A stretch of DNA of 6,843 nt from positions 1 to 6,843 of the forward strand of contig CANETO010000105.1 of the NCBI GenBank assembly GCA_947440895.1. Direction: 5' to 3'. The notes beneath the pieces were generated by a model. That model was not told the origin of the DNA. It searched no databases and was given only the letters and a program-made list of their open reading frames with translations. Shown one piece after another: positions 5,617-6,843 of this stretch. The stretch is from Planctomycetaceae bacterium (lineage in GTDB: Bacteria > Planctomycetota > Planctomycetia > Pirellulales > UBA1268). How positions within the stretch are numbered: the stretch's first letter is position 1; each line of letters begins with the position of its first letter. The position numbers were made by a program, and so were the translations under genes.

Positions 5617-5991
5617 ATGGCCAAGTCTGCTTCGACCAGTGAATCCTCGACCTCCGCTGCCAGCATGGCGGGCGCCGGCCATCATTACGCCATCGTCGTC
5701 GACGGTGGTCGGCAGTATCGCGTCAGCGAGGGCCAGGTGCTCGACATCGATTTCCGCCATCTGCCGGCTGGCAGCGAGGTGGTATTTGATGAGGTGCTGG
5801 CGGTGAGCAAGGCCGGCAACCTGACGCTCGGTGCGCCGGTGGTGAAGGGCGCGAAGGTGAAGGCCGAGGTGGTCGGGATCGTGCAGGGCAAGAAGATTTA
5901 CGTGCAGAAGTTCGCCCGCCGTAAGAACTACCGCCGCCGCACCGGTCATCGCTCGATCTCGACAAAGGTTCGGATCGCGTCGATCGGCTGA
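5617..5991 (+). CDS. rplU: Large-subunit ribosomal protein L21 (bL21) with N-terminal extension
   Basis: bL21 binds 23S rRNA in the large subunit. The 124-residue product carries the family pattern from residue 24: YAIVVDGGRQYRVSEGQVLDID here corresponds to YAIIETGGKQYRV elsewhere (compared in pieces: YAIVVDGG and RQYRVSEGQ). The central part is VLAVSKAGNLTLGAP, and the basic C-terminus KFARRKNYRRRTGHRS matches the conserved RR-x-GHR region. L21 usually starts at about the YAI tyrosine. Here ATG 5617 adds a tail of about 23 residues rich in Ser, Ala and Thr. GAGAG lies about 11 bases upstream of 5617. An internal ATG at 5665 (MAGAGHHYAIV) has no Shine-Dalgarno and would remove most of the tail. 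TTG 5599 and GTG 5605 are less likely. The gene is followed by hairpins, not by rpmA (L27), its usual partner. Confidence 0.94.
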   Translation: MAKSASTSESSTSAASMAGAGHHYAIVVDGGRQYRVSEGQVLDIDFRHLPAGSEVVFDEVLAVSKAGNLTLGAPVVKGAKVKAEVVGIVQGKKIYVQKFARRKNYRRRTGHRSISTKVRIASIG

Positions 5992-6018
5992 CGCCGGCTC
6001 GCGGCATGCACACGGTGT

Positions 6019-6042
6019 CCCCGGGCTTCCGCCCGGGGCTTT
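6019..6042 (+). terminator. Probable terminator after rplU (first hairpin of the doublet)
   Basis: CCCCGGGC at 6019-6026 pairs perfectly with GCCCGGGG at 6031-6038 around a TTCC loop, followed by CTTTGATGG. The stem is very stable and starts 28 bases after the rplU stop. The T run is short (three), so termination is likely but not classical. Confidence 0.6.
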
Positions 6043-6070
6043 GATGGGACGTGGTGGATTGTTTCCCACC

Positions 6071-6093
6071 AAGCCCCCGGCGGGAGCCGGGGG
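6071..6093 (-). terminator. Probable terminator for the minus-strand ubiD-family gene (second hairpin)
   Basis: CCCCCGGC at 6074-6081 pairs with GCCGGGGG at 6086-6093 around a GGGA loop. Read on the minus strand, the stem is followed by CTTGG, paralleling the CTTTG that follows the first hairpin on the plus strand. Because the doublet is inverted, each convergent gene meets its own copy in the same orientation. It lies about 80 bases past the ubiD stop. Confidence 0.45.
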
Positions 6094-6173
6094 ACTCCGG
6101 GTATGACCCCGCCCCACGTTCTACCTGGGCCGTCGTCGGGTGGCGAGGCACCAATGCCCCGCTGTGTTCACGC

Positions 6174-6843
6174 CTAGCCGAGCATGTCGGCCAGAGGGCC
6201 GCCGCGGCGGCAGAGTTCGTCAACGCGGGCCGACACCGCCGGATCCTCTTCGACCGGCGGCGCGTGGTGCGGCTTGAGCCGGGCGTCGATCACGAGCGGC
6301 CCCCGGCAGCCCCAGTGCTTCTGGTGCACCGCCGCATCGACGCCGTGGACGTCGGCCGCGGGGTTTGACCGGGTGAACGTCAGCCAGAGGAAGTTTTCCA
6401 GGCTCGCCGCCGCGAAGTCGCTGTCATCGACGACCACCACCAGCGGCCACGACCGCAGCGGATGCTCGGGAGCAATCGCCGCCGCGAGCCGCTCGACGTC
6501 GGTCGACCACGGCGCGGTCGTGGCCGTTGCCCAGATGCTCTCATCGTTCGGTGACTCAAGCCTGGGCCGTGGTTCGATCCGCGGACCCTCGACCGCCACG
6601 ACGCCGGGCAGGCAGACCCTTGGATTGCGGAAGCCATCGGGCAGCGAGATGCCGGACGTAAGTTCGCGCGGCAGAGTGCGAACGGCCGGACCGCGGGCCG
6701 CGACCACGAGTTTCGACCCGGCGTTGAAGCCGCTGCCTGAGTAATCAAGGGTGTCGATCGTGGTTTCGGTATGGAAGTGGCAGTCGCGGCGCCAGTCGAC
6801 CCGCTCGAGCAGGTGGGCGAGGAAGGGGGCCACGTCGTGGGCA
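6174..6843 (-). CDS. UbiD-family (prenylated-FMN) decarboxylase, C-terminal part (5' end beyond window)
   Basis: UbiD-family enzymes are prenylated-FMN-dependent reversible decarboxylases acting on aromatic or unsaturated acids, including quinone precursors. About 222 C-terminal residues are visible, ending at TAG (complement of 6174-6176). The frame runs off the right edge, so the start is outside. A GTG at 6833 is in frame but internal. Recognisable parts are HPLRSWPLVVVVDDSDF, the segment LWLTFTRSNPAADVHG, which resembles the family's TTRMDPARD region, and the C-terminal PVEEDPAVSARVDEL, comparable to the E. coli UbiD IKKDPDVVAHIDAI. The catalytic Arg-Glu-Glu residues lie in the missing part, so activity cannot be judged. 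The substrate is open: menaquinone-pathway decarboxylation is one possibility in planctomycetes, and this is inference. The gene is convergent with rplU, with a 182-base gap. Confidence 0.8.
   Translation of the reverse strand, partial: AHDVAPFLAHLLERVDWRRDCHFHTETTIDTLDYSGSGFNAGSKLVVAARGPAVRTLPRELTSGISLPDGFRNPRVCLPGVVAVEGPRIEPRPRLESPNDESIWATATTAPWSTDVERLAAAIAPEHPLRSWPLVVVVDDSDFAAASLENFLWLTFTRSNPAADVHGVDAAVHQKHWGCRGPLVIDARLKPHHAPPVEEDPAVSARVDELCRRGGPLADMLG

Larger units (their letters stand above)
6016..6096. repeat. REPIN-like inverted doublet of hairpin elements between rplU and ubiD
   Basis: Two 26-base units, 6016-6041 and the reverse complement of 6071-6096, agree at 22 of 26 positions. 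With one gap the match runs on to 6049 and 6064 (28 of 33). Each unit is itself a perfect eight-pair hairpin with a four-base loop. Two of the four differences (unit positions 8 and 19) face each other in the stem and swap G-C for C-G, so pairing is kept. The two arms enclose a 14-base centre (6050-6063). This matches the architecture of REP doublets (REPINs). I see no target-site duplication and no transposase in the window. Confidence 0.6.

Noticed and set aside
1..6843. A wholly new defence, mobile or biosynthetic system
   Set aside because: Apart from the unidentified partial protein at the left edge, each real gene falls in a well-known core family and no phage, toxin-antitoxin, CRISPR or transposase gene is visible. 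Only the hairpin doublet and some context features look unusual.

Overview
The window is GC-rich chromosomal DNA. It reads as an ordinary, densely coded bacterial core region, most likely from a planctomycete (Pirellulales-like). That placement is inference. It rests on the gene order hpf, PTS EIIA, HPr, EI, RNase E/G, on the style of the partial HEAT-like protein at the left edge, and on the scarcity of strong Shine-Dalgarno sites. No database was searched.

Layout, left to right: (1) bases 1-428 hold the 3' end of a plus-strand gene of unknown function with a HEAT-like C-terminus, followed by a strong hairpin at 444-460. (2) A likely promoter with an extended -10 (474-503) and a roughly 145-nt leader with folding potential open a run of plus-strand genes: hpf (655-975), ptsN-type EIIA (987-1463), HPr (1547-1831) and, after a 238-base gap, enzyme I (2070-3809). 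(3) An RNase E/G family endoribonuclease follows (3875-5491), 65 bases after ptsI with a hairpin in the gap. (4) rplU (ribosomal protein L21, 5617-5991) has its own likely promoter at 5515-5543. (5) The 182-base gap to the convergent gene on the right holds two hairpins that are inverted copies of one element, a REPIN-like doublet. (6) The right edge is the C-terminal part of a minus-strand UbiD-family decarboxylase.

How the genes fit together: EI (PEP-dependent autokinase), HPr (His15 carrier) and EIIA (His69 acceptor) form a complete soluble phosphorelay. No membrane EIIB/EIIC is visible here, which suggests a regulatory, PTS-Ntr-like system rather than sugar import. Its co-location with hpf recalls the proteobacterial rpoN-hpf-ptsN-npr cluster. 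hpf (ribosome hibernation), RNase E/G (rRNA processing and mRNA decay) and rplU add a ribosome theme. No RNA genes, CRISPR arrays, phage genes or intact insertion sequences were seen. The most unusual non-coding structure is the inverted hairpin doublet at 6016-6096.
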